DNA of 64,000 nucleotides from NCBI GenBank assembly GCA_944332455.1, contig CALVJY010000004.1, positions 1-64,000 of the forward strand, read 5' to 3'. This document shows, one piece after another, positions 10,728 through 18,216 of this stretch. A program made the translations under genes and the position numbers. A model generated the notes under the pieces. It saw nothing but the letters and a program-made list of their open reading frames with translations. It made no database searches and was not told the DNA's origin. The DNA is from an uncultured Clostridia bacterium (lineage in GTDB: Bacteria > Bacillota > Clostridia > Christensenellales > HGM11417). Position 1 is the first letter of the stretch, and each line of letters opens with the position of its first letter.

Positions 10728-11675
10728 TCAGCTCTCCCCCCGTCCGGGCAGGCGGGCGGCCAGTTCGGACAGCTTGCGCATCCGGTGGTTCATGCCGCTC
10801 TTGGAGATGCCGGCCCGGGCGGCCAGCTCCTCCAGGCCCTCGGAGGGGAACTCCTTCCGCAGGCGGACGGCCTCCTGCAAAGTTTCGGGCAGGGCGGAGA
10901 GGGCGCCGGCCTGCTCCAGGGCGCGGATGGCCTCGATCTGCCGGATGGCGGCGTCGAAGGACTTGTCCATGTTGGCCAGCATACAGTTGTTGCGGCGGTT
11001 GACCGAGTTGCTGGCCTCCTTGTAGACCAGCACTTCGGAGAACTTCAGCACCGCCCGGCTGGCGCCCAGCAGGGCCAGAAGGTCGGAGACCGAGCGGCTG
11101 TCCTTGATGTAGAGGACGGCGCTCTCGCCCCGGGCGGTCAGGCGGGCGGAGACCCCGAAGCCGGCTAAGATGGCGGCCAGCTGGCCGGCCAGCACCCCGC
11201 TTTTCAGGACGAATTCGATGTGGGCGGAGCCGCCCCTGCCCTGGGGCAGAAAGGCGTAGCCGCACCCGCAGAAGGCCCCCAGCACGTAGTTTTTCAGGCA
11301 GCAGTCGTTTTCGATGAGGTAGGGGTCCACCCCGGGATTGAGGCCGAGGCCCTCCTCGCCCTCGGTCAGGATGCCGACTTCCCGCAGCACGGCGCGGGTG
11401 TCGGCGGCGTTCATGGTAAAGGTGAACAGCCGGCGCCTGCGGCCCTTCCTGGGGGGGCGCTCGACGGTCTCCGCCCCCATGTTTTTGAGCAGGGCGCGGA
11501 TGAAGGAAAAGCACTCTTCGCTCTCGGTGGAGAGGGAGAACACCATGCCCTTGTCCGAAAAGTTCAATGTGCCGGCGGTGTGCAGGCTGGCCGACAGAAA
11601 GGCCAGGCCGCAGCAGGGATTGCCCTCGTAGGCCTTCAGGGCCTCGGCCTTGATCTGCTGGGTAAAGGTACTCAC
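10728..11675 (-). CDS. whiA: DNA-binding protein WhiA
   Basis: 315 residues, normal length. Residues about 1-190 form the degenerate LAGLIDADG-type N-terminal domain (CCGLAFLSAS, NDCCLKNYVLGAFCGCG). The C-terminal 100 residues form an HTH of the sigma-4 type with the WhiA hallmark GISKSGMNHRMRKLSELA. In Bacillota WhiA supports chromosome segregation and division and responds to growth conditions. The GTG start overlaps the PHP gene stop (GTGA) and has AGGAGG upstream. The rapZ and yvcK genes that usually precede whiA are absent, so whiA is coupled directly to the PHP gene. Confidence 0.97.
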   Translation of the reverse strand: MSTFTQQIKAEALKAYEGNPCCGLAFLSASLHTAGTLNFSDKGMVFSLSTESEECFSFIRALLKNMGAETVERPPRKGRRRRLFTFTMNAADTRAVLREVGILTEGEEGLGLNPGVDPYLIENDCCLKNYVLGAFCGCGYAFLPQGRGGSAHIEFVLKSGVLAGQLAAILAGFGVSARLTARGESAVLYIKDSRSVSDLLALLGASRAVLKFSEVLVYKEASNSVNRRNNCMLANMDKSFDAAIRQIEAIRALEQAGALSALPETLQEAVRLRKEFPSEGLEELAARAGISKSGMNHRMRKLSELAARLPGRGES

Positions 11676-12472
11676 GGCGCCTCCTTTGCGGCCCCCGTCT
11701 TTTTCATCTGCTCGCGGAACTTTTCCAGCCGGAACTCCGGCCGCCGGTTGTAGTTGACCACGGCCTCCAGGGGATAGCCCGTCCGCCTGAGCAGGGCCAG
11801 GCCGGGTTCCACGTCCATGATCCGGCCCACCGAGTGGGCGTCCGAGTTCATGATGAACTGCACCCCGGTGGCCGCCATCTCCTCGAACTCGGCGTCGGTG
11901 TAGGAGATGCGCTTGCCGTTGATCTCCAGAAAGGTGCCGTACTCCTTGCAGGCGGCGGCGACCTCCTTGCAGTCCACCGGAAAGCCGTAGTTGACGTGGG
12001 TGAACACGTCGATGTTGTTGTTCATGACCGCCTCCACGCAGGCGTCGGTGTTGCGCACCATCAGCTTATCCGGGGCCCTGGTCTTTAAGGTGTCGTACAG
12101 GTAGTTGGCGGCAAACAGCTTGAAGTAGTCCCAGACCATGCTCGGCCAGACAAACTTGTGGTAGCCCATCAGCACGATGTCGAACATCTCCCATTCGTCG
12201 TCGATGACGTCGATGGTGCCGTTCAGGCCGACCAGGTTGGCCTCCACCCCCAGCAGGATGCGGGTGTCCGGGAAGAGGGGCTGGATGCGGTCGATCTCCG
12301 CGCGCATCCGGATCACCTTGTCCTCGTTGAGTCCGAAGGCGATGTGCGACAGCCCGTGATCGGTGATGGCGATCTCCTTCAATCCCAGATCTGCCGCCCG
12401 CTGTACGTTTTGCAAAATGGTGCCCTTGCCGTGACTGAACACGGTGTGCGTGTGATAATCTCCAAAAAACAT
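11672..12472 (-). CDS. PHP-domain metallophosphatase-like protein
   Basis: 266 residues of the PHP superfamily, YcdX/histidinol-phosphatase-like. Metal-binding motifs are evident: DYHTHTVFSHGKGT (5-18), ITDHGL (about 40-45), GVEANL, HVNYGF and NSDAHSVG near the C-terminus. Such proteins hydrolyse small phosphate esters; the substrate is not predictable. In Clostridia this gene sits between murB and rapZ-yvcK-whiA, as here apart from the missing middle genes. Start at MFFGDYHTHT fits the family. The region upstream is a CCGGCC-type hairpin repeat (12494-12547), so no good Shine-Dalgarno sequence is seen. Confidence 0.88.
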   Translation of the reverse strand: MFFGDYHTHTVFSHGKGTILQNVQRAADLGLKEIAITDHGLSHIAFGLNEDKVIRMRAEIDRIQPLFPDTRILLGVEANLVGLNGTIDVIDDEWEMFDIVLMGYHKFVWPSMVWDYFKLFAANYLYDTLKTRAPDKLMVRNTDACVEAVMNNNIDVFTHVNYGFPVDCKEVAAACKEYGTFLEINGKRISYTDAEFEEMAATGVQFIMNSDAHSVGRIMDVEPGLALLRRTGYPLEAVVNYNRRPEFRLEKFREQMKKTGAAKEAP

Positions 12473-12493
12473 TTCCGACCAAACGCGATTTTT

Positions 12494-12547
12494 CCGGCCA
12501 GACGCGATTTTCGCTGAAAGCGAAAATCGGCCGGACTTGAGGGACAA
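12494..12547 (+). repeat. CCGGCC-family hairpin repeat
   Basis: CCGGCCAGACGCGATTTTCG pairs with CGAAAATCGGCCGG, followed by the family tail ACTTGAGGGACAA. It lies 22 bp upstream of the PHP start codon. Confidence 0.85.
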
Positions 12548-12654
12548 CCCGCGTGCCGCTGTCCCGTTTTTTCATTCTGAACTTATCCTTAGTTCTTTAA
12601 CAAGATTTTGTAAAAAAGAAAGCTATTACAAGATTATAAATTTTTTTGTTATAT

Positions 12655-13019
12655 GGTCTGTCCACAACGTGCCGCAAAGCGGCACATATCAAGCAAAGTG
12701 AGCGCAGCGGAACTTTGCATATCAAATGGCCGTCAGGCCATATATCGAGCGGGCATAGCCTCGCATATCGACATAAAACTTATTGCAGGAACAAATAATC
12801 AATACTCCTACTCAGTTAGAGTGGGCGCATTGCCCGGCGGCGCTGCCGCCCAAGAACGAATCAGCCCATTTCCCCGTTAGCCCAGAGCGGGCGCGTTGCG
12901 CGGAGCCTCAGGCTCCCGCCGCCTCCCGCATATTTACATAAATTTATCGCAGGAACGAATCAGCCCATTTCCCCGTTAACCCGGAGTGGGCGTATTGCCA
13001 GGAGCCGCCGGCTCCCAGG
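12655..13019 (+). repeat. Modular ATATCGA-linked hairpin cassette block
   Basis: Consecutive hairpins GTGCCGC/GCGGCAC, GCAAAG/CTTTGC, ATGGCC/GGCCAT and GCGGGC/GCCTCGC are joined by ATATCAA or ATATCGA. Then come two or three copies of an end module (ATTTATCGCAGGAAC ... GAGTGGGCG) with GC-rich hairpins. The end of murB runs into this block, which supplies its stop codon. Between 12551 and 12650 the sequence is A+T rich with no gene. Confidence 0.85.
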
Positions 13020-13903
13020 CACGGAACCACCACGATCTCGGGTTCCAGATCGACGCCGAATTTTTCCGAGACGGCCTGTCGGATGCGGGCCATCAGGGCC
13101 AGCACGTCGTCGGCGGTCCCCGAGCGGTTGATCAGGAAGTTGGCGTGCTTTTCGGAGACCTGCACCCCGCGGAAGCGCTTGCCCCGGAAGCCGCAGGCCT
13201 CGATCAGGCGGCCGGCAAAGTCGCCGGGCGGGTTCTTGAACACGCTGCCCAGGCTGCCGCCCTCGCGGGGCTGGATCTGCCGCCGCAGCCGGAAAAAGGC
13301 CAGCCGGCGGTCGGCGATCTCCGCCGGGGGCGCCGGCCGGAGAGAGAGTTCCCCTGATATTATAACACATTCCCCCTCGGAAAACAAGCTATGCCGATAA
13401 AAAAATGCACAATCTTCCCGGGCGAGGGTGCGGATGCGCTTGCCGTCAAAGACGGTGACCGAGGTCAGCAGGTCGGAGATCTGGCTGCCGAAGCAGCCCG
13501 CGTTCATGCAGATCCCGCCCCCGAAGGTGCCCGGCACGGTCCCCACGGCCTCCAGCCCGCCCAGGCCCTCCCGCTGGGCCGCGGCCGCGGCCTCCGCCAG
13601 GGTCTCCCCCGCGTTCACGGTCAGGCGGTCCCCGCATCTTCGGACCCCTTTCAGCCCCAGGGTGCAGACCACCCCGCCCTCGAAGTCCCCCGCGAACAGG
13701 GTGTTCTGTCCCCCGCCCAGCACAAATCGGGGCTTTCCCCGCAAGGCCTCCAGACAGAGCAGGAGCTTTTCGACCGACTTCGGCCTCAGAAAGAGGGCGG
13801 CCTTTCCCCCGCACCGCATACCGCTGTGCTTTTTCAGGGGCTCGTCGGGGCGCAGTTCCTCCCCGTCCAGATACTTGCTTAAGTGCAGGATGACGTCCAG
13901 CAT
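12944..13903 (-). CDS. murB: UDP-N-acetylenolpyruvoylglucosamine reductase MurB
   Basis: 319 residues. FAD-binding region VLGGGQNTLFAGDFEGGVV (about 60-78) and VGTVPGTFGGGICMNAGCFG; substrate and catalytic region YRHSLFSEGE, GSVFKNP and EACGFRG; the terminal acidic residue in LEPEIVVV. It reduces UDP-GlcNAc-enolpyruvate to UDP-MurNAc in the cytoplasm for peptidoglycan. Start at MLDVILHL has GGAGG 5 bp upstream. Odd feature: after LEPEIVVV, where the family normally ends, about 26 residues are encoded by an intergenic hairpin repeat that also supplies the TAA stop. The tail is probably tolerated rather than functional. First gene of the murB-PHP-whiA-HPr-dnaE order. Confidence 0.95.
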   Translation of the reverse strand: MLDVILHLSKYLDGEELRPDEPLKKHSGMRCGGKAALFLRPKSVEKLLLCLEALRGKPRFVLGGGQNTLFAGDFEGGVVCTLGLKGVRRCGDRLTVNAGETLAEAAAAAQREGLGGLEAVGTVPGTFGGGICMNAGCFGSQISDLLTSVTVFDGKRIRTLAREDCAFFYRHSLFSEGECVIISGELSLRPAPPAEIADRRLAFFRLRRQIQPREGGSLGSVFKNPPGDFAGRLIEACGFRGKRFRGVQVSEKHANFLINRSGTADDVLALMARIRQAVSEKFGVDLEPEIVVVPCLGAGGSWQYAHSGLTGKWADSFLR

Positions 13904-13917
13904 AAAACCTCCGAGAA

Positions 13918-14130
13918 ATATTCCGGCCAAACGCGAAATTCCGCTTTGCGGAATTTCGGCCGGACTTGAGGGGACAACCGTTGTTCACTTTGCCTTTCGG
14001 CAAAGCTCTGCAACGTTTTTCCCCTCTCAAAAGGCGATGCCTTTTGATTCACCCTTTTCCACCCACGTTTTTACTCACCGTAAAAACGCGATTGAGTCCG
14101 ATGGCGGCGCATGTCCGCCATCGTCGCAAC
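13918..14130 (+). repeat. Compound hairpin block (CCGGCC repeat plus four further hairpins)
   Basis: CCGGCC repeat with tail at 13923-13977, then hairpins CTTTGCC/GGCAAAG (13988-14005), CAAAAGGC/GCCTTTTG (14028-14046), CGTTTTTAC/GTAAAAACG (about 14066-14087) and GATGGCGG/CCGCCATC (14100-14122). The same order recurs at 33836-34080 and, inverted, at 43160-43560. It begins directly upstream of the murB ribosome-binding site. Confidence 0.8.
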
Positions 14131-14164
14131 AGATTAAAAACTTGTGCGAGGACAAATTTTAAAT

Positions 14165-14310
14165 CAAGAAATACTCTGCACGGGCGTACAGAGAGGTGCC
14201 GGTGGCACCCCCGGCGTTGGCGCGACAAGATTGAAAGCCCGGTACGAGGGCCGTCTTTGAGAAAAAAAGGCAATCGGAACAGGCGTACAGAAAGGTGCCA
14301 GCGGCACCTC
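14165..14310 (+). repeat. Isolated end modules of the hairpin family
   Basis: Two copies of GGCGTACAGA(A/G)AGGTGCC followed by a complementary GGCACC arm, with CCCGGTACGAGG between. These are the same end modules that close the larger cassette blocks. Confidence 0.65.
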
Positions 14311-14317
14311 GAGAGGG

Positions 14318-14346
14318 TTGATTTTCCCCGGATTGTGTGATATAAT
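14318..14346 (+). promoter_or_regulatory. Promoter of the DUF2442 gene
   Basis: TTGATT (14318-14323), 17 bp, TATAAT (14341-14346); a second TATAAT follows 8 bp later. About 90 bp upstream of the start codon. Confidence 0.7.
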
Positions 14347-14438
14347 CGTAGTATAATTTAGTTTCTTTGGAGAGAAAACAGGTTCCCCATTTTGGAATAC
14401 CGATTCTTTAAAAATCACGCCTTTGTTGTGAGGGTTTT

Positions 14439-14690
14439 ATGATGATCCCGAGAATCAAGTCCGTAAAACCGATGAAAGACCTCTGTCTGGAAGTCACGTT
14501 TGAGACGGGTGACGTCCGCATTATGGACATCAAGCCCTACATGGAGCTGTTTCCCGTTTTCCGTCAGCTGAACTCCCCGGCGGCTTTTGCCTGTGTGAAA
14601 GTGGATACCGGGGGCTTTGGCCTGGTCTGGAACGACGAGATCGATCTGGATCGCTGCGACGTGTGGGAATACGGAAAGCCGGTCCAATAG
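14439..14690 (+). CDS. DUF2442 family protein
   Basis: 83 residues resembling DUF2442: IKSVKPMKDLCLEVTFETG, IMDIKPYM and a C-terminal VWNDEIDLD. Members are small and often lie beside DUF4160 genes in putative toxin-antitoxin-like pairs; no partner is found within the flanking hairpin repeats, so this looks like an orphan. GTGAGGG stands 4 bp before the ATG. It has its own promoter and a strong terminator and is embedded between repeat blocks, which fits an accessory gene. Function unknown. Confidence 0.8.
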   Translation: MMIPRIKSVKPMKDLCLEVTFETGDVRIMDIKPYMELFPVFRQLNSPAAFACVKVDTGGFGLVWNDEIDLDRCDVWEYGKPVQ

Positions 14691-14695
14691 ATCCT

Positions 14696-14721
14696 GAGCG
14701 CCTGAGGGCGCTCTTTTTTTT
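14696..14721 (+). terminator. Terminator of the DUF2442 gene
   Basis: GAGCGCC TGA GGGCGCTC followed by eight T, 5 bp after the stop codon. Confidence 0.9.
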
Positions 14722-14758
14722 GCCCTGACAAATCAAAAAACCATGAACTTCTTCATGC

Positions 14759-15194
14759 TGCTTTCATTGTGTTTCCGTCCACAACGTGGCGCGAAGCGGC
14801 ACATATCGAGCAAGGCGAAGCTGTGTCTATCCTCTAAAACACATCGCAGGAAAATCAAGCAATTTCCCCGCTTGCTCGGAGTGGGCGTATGGCCCGGTGC
14901 CGCCGGCACCTGCATATCGAATGGCCGTCAGGCCATATATCGAGCGAGGCTTAGCCTCGCATATCGACAGATATTTATCGCAGGAACTATCAGCCAATTT
15001 CCCGGTTAGCTGAGAGTGGGCGTGCCTTCCTGGCGGCGATGCCGCCCAGGAACAAAGAATTAGTTTTCCCACTCCATACGAGTGGGCGCGCTGCCCGGTG
15101 CCGCCGGCACCCGGCGATGCCGCCCGGGCGTACAAAAAGGTGCCTGTGGCACCCGGCGATGCCGCCTGGGCGTACAGGGTGTGCCTCAGGCACT
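14759..15194 (+). repeat. Modular ATATCGA-linked hairpin cassette block
   Basis: Starts GTCCACAACGTG with a GTGGCGC/GCGGCAC-like hairpin, then ATATCGAGCAAGGCG, an end module with GAGTGGGCG and GGTGCCGCCGGCACC, then ATATCGA-linked ATGGCC/GGCCAT and GCGAGGC/GCCTCGC hairpins, and a run of end modules finishing in GTGCCTCAGGCAC directly at the stop codon of the solute-binding protein gene. Confidence 0.85.
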
Positions 15195-16223
15195 TAAGGC
15201 GGCAAGGTGTTCCCGGCGGGCCTGGTCGATCACGGCGGGGTCGGAAAAGAGCCCGGGCACAGTCAGGGGCCGGGAGAGCGCGGCCTCCATCTGCGCGGCC
15301 CAGCCCGAGGAGGCGCTTTGGCCGCCGTTCACGGGAAAGAGGCCGATCTTCCAGAGCGCAGACTGGACCTCCTCCCCGGTCAGGTACTCGGCAAAGGCCG
15401 CGGCCACGGCGGCGCTGCCCTCTCCTTGGACCAGGCCGACGGCCGTGACCAGGTCGGTGTAACCAGAGAGAGGGACAAAGGCGATGTTCCCCTCCCGGCC
15501 GGCCTCCATGCGGGCCTCGAGGCGGACCAGATCCCGCTGGGTGCCCAGCAGCAGGCCGCTCTCCCCGCGCAGAAAGGCCTCGTAGGCCTCGTATTGGGTG
15601 AGCAGGGGGCCGGGGTCCGCGCGCTGGCCCAGGGTGAGCAGGGCGGCATAGGGATCGGTGCAGGCCGCGGCGCCCGCCGAGAGCAGCCGGCCGTCCGCCG
15701 GGGCCAGGGCGGGATCGAGGGGGCGCTCGGCAAAGTCGGCGGCGGAAAGACCGGCGGCCGTCAGGGTCTCCTCCCGGCAGAACAGGGCATAGCCCCCGGC
15801 CGCCCAGGGCAGGGCCAGCAGGTCGCCGTTCAGGGTGCCGGCGGCCGCGAACTCGTCCCGGACGGAGACCCCTCCGGCATAGGGGGTCAGATAGGGCAGA
15901 AAGACCGAAAGCAGGCCGGCCGAGGCCGAAATGAGGTCGGGCAGATGCCCCTGGGCCAGGTTCTGCACGGCCTCCTCCCCGGTCAGGGAACGCACCAGCA
16001 CCAGGCAGCCGGGGTTCTGCGCCCCGAAATCGGCGGCCGCGGACTTGAGAAAGGAGGCCCGGGAGCCCTTTCCGCCCTCGAAGAGATCGACCTGCCAGAG
16101 CTCGCAGATGCCTTGGTAGGCCGGGGCGGGCAGGACGGAGGACCGGGGCCGGAAGAGGGCGCCGGCGCAGAGCGCCGAAAGGCAGATGAGGATCAGCCCG
16201 AGGGCCAGCATTTTCCGGAGCAT
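15186..16223 (-). CDS. Extracellular solute-binding protein-like
   Basis: 345 residues. N-terminal signal or anchor segment (about 7-25, MLALGLILICLSALC), then a periplasmic-binding fold of the sugar/family-1 kind: PDLISASAGLLSVFLPYLTPY, ALPWAAGGYALFCREE, and the C-terminal GLVQGEGSAAVAAAFAEYLT. It would capture a ligand for an ABC importer. No permease or ATPase is adjacent; the MsmK-type ATPase at 36942-38156 could energise such a system, but that is inference. Start at MLRKML has AGGAGGT upstream. Divergent from the IlvD-like gene. The stop codon abuts a GTGCCTCAGGCAC hairpin that may act as transcript end. Confidence 0.75.
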   Translation of the reverse strand: MLRKMLALGLILICLSALCAGALFRPRSSVLPAPAYQGICELWQVDLFEGGKGSRASFLKSAAADFGAQNPGCLVLVRSLTGEEAVQNLAQGHLPDLISASAGLLSVFLPYLTPYAGGVSVRDEFAAAGTLNGDLLALPWAAGGYALFCREETLTAAGLSAADFAERPLDPALAPADGRLLSAGAAACTDPYAALLTLGQRADPGPLLTQYEAYEAFLRGESGLLLGTQRDLVRLEARMEAGREGNIAFVPLSGYTDLVTAVGLVQGEGSAAVAAAFAEYLTGEEVQSALWKIGLFPVNGGQSASSGWAAQMEAALSRPLTVPGLFSDPAVIDQARREHLAALSA

Positions 16224-16273
16224 GGCCGGACCTCCTTTTTGAGAGAGAAATTTTTTGCCGGGGGGACATTTTA

Positions 16274-16302
16274 TTGCAGAAGTCCGGGTTTTATGGTATA
16301 AT
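16274..16302 (+). promoter_or_regulatory. Promoter of the IlvD-like/cimA operon
   Basis: TTGCAG (16274-16279), 17 bp, TATAAT (16297-16302). The expected transcript start is near 16309, leaving a GC-rich leader of about 140 nt before the ATG at 16452. I see no T-box motif in this leader. Confidence 0.8.
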
Positions 16303-16451
16303 ACTGTATGAAACATGCGGACCGGCCCCTCCGGAAAAGTCCTCTACTAGGATATGAGCGGGGGGCGGGGTTTAGCACAGACGGGCTTTCCCGCCCGCTC
16401 CGGCCGATTTGGGCGGCCGGACGAGACGGGACCCGAGCGGAGGGTACCAAG

Positions 16452-18122
16452 ATGTTTGATTACTTAGGCGACGTCCAGACCATGCCCCAGCGGGCGGGTC
16501 TTCGCTCCCTGGGCCTCTTTGCGGAGGACCTCGAAAAGCCCTTTGTGGGCATTGTGGTGTCGGGCTCGGGCATGACCCGGGGGGCCGAACACCTGAAGGC
16601 GCTGGCCGAATACGCGGCCGAGGGCGTCCGCTCCGCGGGCGGGGTCTGCCGCACCTTTTTCGTGTCGGCGCCCGACAACCTGATCTCCCAGGGGCACCAC
16701 GGGGCCAACTTCGGGCTCCCCTCCCGGGAGACCGTCTGCGACCAGCTGGAGGCCCTGATCGCGGCCTATCGCTTTAACGGGCTGGTCTTTGTGCCGGACG
16801 GGGTCAACGCCGCCGCCGGCATGATGATGGCGGCCTGCCGGACCAACCTGCCCTGCGCGGTCATTCCGGGCGGCCCCAAGCGGGCACGCTCTGTGAAGGG
16901 CGCCCGCACCGGCATCGGCGACATCGCCCTGCGGGCGGCCGGCATCCGGGCCGGCAAGACCGCTCTGGCCGATCTCGAGGCCGCCGAGGACGCCCTGTGC
17001 GCCGTGGGCTGCGGGGACGCCCTCTGCACCGAGGAGACCTTTTTTGCGGTGCTGGAGGCCCTGGGCTTTTCGCTGCCCGACGCCTGCTGCATGCCGGCCG
17101 AGGAGGCCGGGCGGCTGGAGATGGCCCGCAGCACCGGCCGGGCCCTGATGAAGGCGGCGGCCGAGGGCCGGACCCCCAAAACGCTGGTCAACAAACTCTC
17201 CTTCAAGAACGCCCTGGCCGCCCTGCTGGCGCTGGGGTTCAACTTCAACACCCTGCTCCATCTGCGGGCCATGGCCGCCGAGCTGGATCTGAACGTGCCC
17301 AAGGAGCTGGGCAACGACGTGATCCATGCCGCGGCCGAGAAGATCCCCCTGCTGGTCAGCTTCGCCCCCTACGGGCAGACCTACTGGGAGGACTTCTGGG
17401 CGGCGGGGGGCCTGCGGCAGGTCTTCAAGAACCTGGAGGCCGACCAGCTGCTGAGCTTTGACAGCCAGGACCTTTGCGGCGACACCCTGACCCAGCGGCT
17501 GTCCGGATTCGAGGCCGAGTCGGGCGAGCACATCCGGGACCGGGAAAACGCCTATCTGCCCCGGGCCGGGGTGGCCGCCCTGCACGGCAACGTCTGCGAG
17601 GAGGGCGCCCTGATCGACTTCCGGCTGACCCCGCCCGAACAGTATCAGCGCTCGGGCTACGCCAAGGTCTACGACAGCGAGGAGGAGGCCGCCCAGGGCA
17701 TCATGTCCGGCACGGTGCGCCCGGGGATGTTCGTGTTCATCCGGGGCGAGGGGCCGGCGGGCGGCCCGGGCATGCGGGAGATGATCGCGCCCTCGCAGGC
17801 CCTGATCTCCATGAAGCTGGAGGACTCGGTCACCCTGGTCACCGACGGGCGGATCTCCGCCCTGATCCCGGGCGGCGTGGTCTGCTTCTGCGCCCCCGAA
17901 GCCGTAAACGGCGGCTTTGTGGGCGGGGTCAAGGACGGCGACACCGTGGAGCTGGACATCTTAAAGCGCCGGTTGAACGCCAAGGTCTCCTCCCGGGAGA
18001 TCGCCGGCCGCATGCGCAAGCTCAAGGTCACCCAGAAGGACAACACCGGCCTGCTGAAGCGGTACGCCGATCTGGTCACCGACGTCTCGGTCGGCTGCGT
18101 GCTGGCCGAGGAGCGGGACTGA
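16452..18122 (+). CDS. IlvD/Edd-family dehydratase-like protein with lost Fe-S ligands
   Basis: 556 residues, the usual IlvD length and collinear with it: SQGHHGANFGLPSRE (79-93), MMMAACR (124-130), EGPAGGPGMREM and VTDGRIS near the C-terminus. In working dihydroxy-acid dehydratases the cluster ligand motif NCDK precedes GMLMA; here that position reads PDGVN (115-119). The second Cys motif GSCSGM reads GDALCT (188-193). The Mg/carbamyl-lysine site is therefore also missing. It is probably not a standard dehydratase. It is 94 bp upstream of cimA in the same operon, so a role tied to branched-chain precursors is plausible. Start with GGAGGG 7 bp upstream; an earlier in-frame ATG coincides with the transcript start and is rejected. 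Confidence 0.8.
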   Translation: MFDYLGDVQTMPQRAGLRSLGLFAEDLEKPFVGIVVSGSGMTRGAEHLKALAEYAAEGVRSAGGVCRTFFVSAPDNLISQGHHGANFGLPSRETVCDQLEALIAAYRFNGLVFVPDGVNAAAGMMMAACRTNLPCAVIPGGPKRARSVKGARTGIGDIALRAAGIRAGKTALADLEAAEDALCAVGCGDALCTEETFFAVLEALGFSLPDACCMPAEEAGRLEMARSTGRALMKAAAEGRTPKTLVNKLSFKNALAALLALGFNFNTLLHLRAMAAELDLNVPKELGNDVIHAAAEKIPLLVSFAPYGQTYWEDFWAAGGLRQVFKNLEADQLLSFDSQDLCGDTLTQRLSGFEAESGEHIRDRENAYLPRAGVAALHGNVCEEGALIDFRLTPPEQYQRSGYAKVYDSEEEAAQGIMSGTVRPGMFVFIRGEGPAGGPGMREMIAPSQALISMKLEDSVTLVTDGRISALIPGGVVCFCAPEAVNGGFVGGVKDGDTVELDILKRRLNAKVSSREIAGRMRKLKVTQKDNTGLLKRYADLVTDVSVGCVLAEERD

Positions 18123-18216
18123 TTCTTTCACCCAACCGAAACGGCGGGATTTTCCGCCCACGAAATCCCGGGCAACCGGGATTTTCTTGTCGCCGGAAAC
18201 GGCCGGAGCCAACGTT

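Noticed and set aside
16303..16451. T-box or other amino-acid riboswitch in the IlvD-like/cimA leader
   Set aside because: No T-box consensus, no specifier stem and no clear terminator/antiterminator pair are seen.
16308..16452. ATG at 16308 as start of the IlvD-like protein
   Set aside because: It falls at the predicted transcript start 6 bp after the -10 box, lacks a ribosome-binding site, and adds 48 residues not expected in the family. The ATG at 16452 has GGAGGG at good spacing.
16274..16452. Solute-binding protein and IlvD-like gene as a functional pair
   Set aside because: They are divergent and share only the intergenic region; no transporter subunits are adjacent.
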